DNA of 32,991 nucleotides, taken from an uncultured Lachnospiraceae bacterium. GTDB taxonomy: Bacteria; Bacillota; Clostridia; Lachnospirales; Lachnospiraceae. The stretch is taken from the NCBI GenBank assembly GCA_947243855.1, contig CAMXIK010000032.1, positions 1-32,991 on the forward strand, read 5' to 3'. Shown here in pieces: positions 30,882-32,991 of this stretch. Within the stretch, counting starts at the first letter, position 1. Every line of letters starts with the position of its first letter. A program made the position numbers and the translations under genes. The notes beneath the pieces were generated by a model. The model was not told where the DNA came from, did no database searches, and saw only the letters and a list, made by a program, of their open reading frames with translations.

Positions 30882-31949
30882 TTAATATACCTTCAACTCT
30901 TCTTCGCCGCGAAGAACGCGCAGACCGCCTTGTACCAGAGCCAGCAGCTCATCCTCGCCGGGATATACCGTCATGGGCGCAATCCATCCAGCCTTTTCCT
31001 TAAGTCCCGCCGTCACAACCTTATCGTAAGCGATGCCGCCCGTCACAATGATCTGATCCACCTTGCCCTGCAAGACGCAGGCCATGGAACCGATATCCTT
31101 TGCCACCTGCGTGATGAAAGCCTCTCTCACTTCCTCAGCCTTCTTGTCGCCGCCCTGCACCATCTTTTCCACATCGCGCATGTCGTTGGTGCCGCAGTAG
31201 GCGTTAAAGCCGCCGCCACCTACAAATTTCTTGTAAACCTCTTTCTCCGTATATTTCCCGGAAAAACACATCTTTATGAGCGCGCCGCTGGGTACTGCGC
31301 CCGCTCTCTCAGGAGAGAAAGCGCCGTCGCCATCGAGGGCGTTGAACACATCCACCACGCATCCCTTCTTGTGCGCGCCTACAGACACGCCGCCGCCCAT
31401 ATGCACCACAATCAAATTCAGGGAATCGTAAGCCTTGCCCTGCTCCTTGGCGTAACGCTTTGCAACCGCCTTCTGGTTCAGCGCGTGGAATACGCTGGTG
31501 CGGGGAAGCTCCGGCACGCCCGAATACCGGGACACGGGTTCCAGCTCGTCAACCACCACGGGATCAACAATGTAGGAGGGAACGCCGATGGAATCACCAA
31601 TTTCCCTTGCCAGAATACCGCCCAGGTTAGAAGCGTGAGGCCCCTGCACGCCGATCTTCAAATCCTCCAGAAGATCGTCCGTCACTGCGTAAGTACCGCC
31701 TGGAATGGGCTTTAACATACCGCCGCGCCCCACAACCATATTCAGGGAATTCATATCAAAATTCTTCTCTTTTAACAGATTCTCAATGATATTTCTGCGA
31801 AAGTCCTTCTGATCCACAATCTTATCAAACTGCGCGATCTCCTCTGTGGAATGTCTTAAAGTCTCCTCAAATAGGAGAGTTTCATCCTCAAAAACGCCAA
31901 TCTTCGTAGAAGTAGAACCCGGATTGATAATCAAACTTTTAATCGCCAT
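30882..31949 (-). CDS. buk: Butyrate kinase
   Basis: Butyrate kinase converts butyryl phosphate and ADP to butyrate and ATP, the last step of the kinase route of butyrate formation. The protein (355 residues) is an ASKHA-fold acetokinase relative, with the start [29 protein letters not shown], the [16 protein letters not shown] block, [15 protein letters not shown] and [10 protein letters not shown]. These features, together with its partner ptb directly upstream, separate it from acetate kinase. AGGGGGT lies about 9 bases before the ATG. A 32-base gap to ptb contains only the ribosome site. Confidence 0.97.
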   Translation of the reverse strand: MAIKSLIINPGSTSTKIGVFEDETLLFEETLRHSTEEIAQFDKIVDQKDFRRNIIENLLKEKNFDMNSLNMVVGRGGMLKPIPGGTYAVTDDLLEDLKIGVQGPHASNLGGILAREIGDSIGVPSYIVDPVVVDELEPVSRYSGVPELPRTSVFHALNQKAVAKRYAKEQGKAYDSLNLIVVHMGGGVSVGAHKKGCVVDVFNALDGDGAFSPERAGAVPSGALIKMCFSGKYTEKEVYKKFVGGGGFNAYCGTNDMRDVEKMVQGGDKKAEEVREAFITQVAKDIGSMACVLQGKVDQIIVTGGIAYDKVVTAGLKEKAGWIAPMTVYPGEDELLALVQGGLRVLRGEEELKVY

Positions 31950-31981
31950 TTTTATTTACCCCCTAAAAATTTTTTTATTTC

Positions 31982-32902
31982 TTAGTTGAGTTTCGCCATC
32001 GCGCCCGCCATCACCGCGCCAAGCGCAAGGGAATTTACCTTCGTCTCAAAGTCATCGGAACGGGAAGTCAAGATAACCGGGGCTTTCGTACCGGTCAAAA
32101 TGTTGCCGTTTTTCACCTTTGCCGTATGTACCAGACACTTGTAAACCAGATTTCCCGCATGGATATCGGGGAAGAGCAGTACGTCCGCATCGCCTACAAT
32201 CTTTCTGCCCTCTGCGCCTTTATGCTTCGCCGCCTCGGGATCGATCGCCAGATCAAGGGAAAGCGGTCCGTCTACCACGCAGCCCTTAATCTTTCCTTCC
32301 TCGCACATCTTTGTCAGCTCCTCGGCCTCCACCGTAACAGGCATCTTGGGGTTCACAACCTCCACCGCCGCAAGGGGAGCTACCTTCGGATTCGGAATGC
32401 CGCAGGCATGACACACATCCACCGTATTCTCAATGATATGTACTTTGTCTTCCAGTGTGGGGTAGGTCATAAAAGCAACGTCCGTCAGGAATAACAGATG
32501 ATCGATTCCCTCTACCTCAAACACACAGACATGGGACAGAGCCTTTCCGGTTCTGAGACCTACCTCTTTGTCCAGCACGCTCTTTAAGAAAGACTTGGTG
32601 TCGATTAAGCCCTTCATGTACATGTCGGCCTTCCCCTGATGCACAAGCTGCACTGCCTTCAAAGCCGCCTCGTAATTATCCTTCTCGTCAATGATCTCGA
32701 AGCCGCTCACGTCCACCTTGTCGGCCGCCGCCACTTCCTTGATCTTGTCAGCGTCGCCCACCAGAATTGCCTCCGCAATGCCGCGCTCTTTGGCCGCAAC
32801 GACCGCTTCCAGCACCGCGCTGTCCTGTGCAACCGCTACCGCGACCTTTTTCATCTCACACTCAGACACCTTCGATAACAAATCCTCAAAGCTCTTACTC
32901 AT
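31982..32902 (-). CDS. ptb: Phosphate butyryltransferase
   Basis: Ptb exchanges CoA for phosphate on butyryl-CoA, giving butyryl phosphate for Buk. The 306-residue length and the sequence (VAVAVAQDSAVLEAV; ADMYMKGLIDTKSFLK; FEVEGIDHLLFLTDVAFMTYP; NPKMPVTVEAEEL; GCVVDGPLSLDLAIDPEAA; DVLLFPDIHAGNLVYK) place it in the phosphate acetyl/butyryltransferase family. The adjacent buk selects the butyryl specificity. AAAGGAG about 13 bases upstream and AAAGGGA nearer the ATG could act as ribosome sites. It is the first gene of the ptb-buk-galactosidase operon. Confidence 0.96.
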   Translation of the reverse strand: MSKSFEDLLSKVSECEMKKVAVAVAQDSAVLEAVVAAKERGIAEAILVGDADKIKEVAAADKVDVSGFEIIDEKDNYEAALKAVQLVHQGKADMYMKGLIDTKSFLKSVLDKEVGLRTGKALSHVCVFEVEGIDHLLFLTDVAFMTYPTLEDKVHIIENTVDVCHACGIPNPKVAPLAAVEVVNPKMPVTVEAEELTKMCEEGKIKGCVVDGPLSLDLAIDPEAAKHKGAEGRKIVGDADVLLFPDIHAGNLVYKCLVHTAKVKNGNILTGTKAPVILTSRSDDFETKVNSLALGAVMAGAMAKLN

Positions 32903-32977
32903 TGTCCCTTTTCCACTCCTTTGTTTTATTATTTTGACTCGCTTACGCGCCGCTTGTTTTTCTTTTGCGGCGTATCA

Positions 32978-32983
32978 ATCATA
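32978..32983 (-). promoter_or_regulatory. Possible -10 box of the ptb operon
   Basis: TATGAT on the minus strand about 75 bases before ptb; the -35 region would be beyond the window edge. The leader carries an inverted repeat CGCCGC/GCGGCG (about 32947-32973) with a 14-base A-rich loop. Confidence 0.35.
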
Positions 32984-32991
32984 CCACTAAC

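Noticed and set aside
32947..32973. Terminator before ptb
   Set aside because: The CGCCGC/GCGGCG inverted repeat has a 14-base loop and no T tract on either strand.

Overview
The window is a chromosomal segment of an anaerobic Firmicute, most likely a gut butyrate-producing member of Lachnospiraceae (inference). The evidence is the phosphotransbutyrylase/butyrate kinase pair, lipoproteins and BspA-type surface proteins of clostridial style, strong AGGAGG ribosome sites, an FMN riboswitch in front of a RibU-type transporter, and many small proteins typical of that family. Nearly all genes are on the minus strand; only three (18171-19931) are on the plus strand. I see no integrase, transposase, plasmid gene or CRISPR array.

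Layout, low to high coordinate. (1) 1-125: the 5' part of a tRNA-Ser(UGA) gene cut by the window edge, with its own promoter. (2) 143-9898: one long minus-strand gene train read ycxB-like, tsaE, tsaB, rimI, a small Cys protein, rnz, a membrane-anchored protein, tsaD, ispD and three lipoproteins. It groups tRNA t6A modification, tRNA 3' processing, ribosomal protein acetylation and isoprenoid synthesis. Two lipoproteins are paralogues sharing a nearly identical 166-base stretch. (3) 9946-13494: a YknXYZ/MacB-type ABC exporter (ATPase, HlyD-like adaptor, permease) behind a promoter with 11-base-spaced direct repeats. (4) 13764-14925: ribU with promoter, FMN riboswitch and intrinsic terminator. 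(5) 14909-18015: tex followed by a solitary OppF-like ATPase. (6) 18171-19931: plus-strand operon of a DUF4190-type membrane protein, a small HExxH protein and a DUF975 membrane protein. (7) 20013-21117: prfB (RF2) with a +1 programmed frameshift at an unusual UAA codon. (8) 21197-21874: a complete type III toxin-antitoxin locus of the CptIN type (promoter, two 46-base pseudoknot repeats, terminator, toxin). (9) 21899-25170: a 1064-residue BspA-like leucine-rich-repeat surface protein with an in-frame G10 tract, a candidate ON/OFF phase-variation switch. (10) 25217-25898: an AT-rich gene resembling nuclease toxin domains of phage MuF-type polyvalent proteins, with a structured leader and a near-consensus promoter firing antisense into its 3' end. 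(11) 26000-32902: secA, then a ptb-buk-alpha-galactosidase operon.

The most interesting part is 21.0-25.9 kb. Four unusual regulatory devices sit side by side there: recoding in prfB, an RNA antitoxin, a homopolymer switch in a surface adhesin, and an antisense promoter against a toxin-like gene. Two of these genes are AT-rich and look acquired. All functional calls come from reading the sequence and remembered family features; no search was run.
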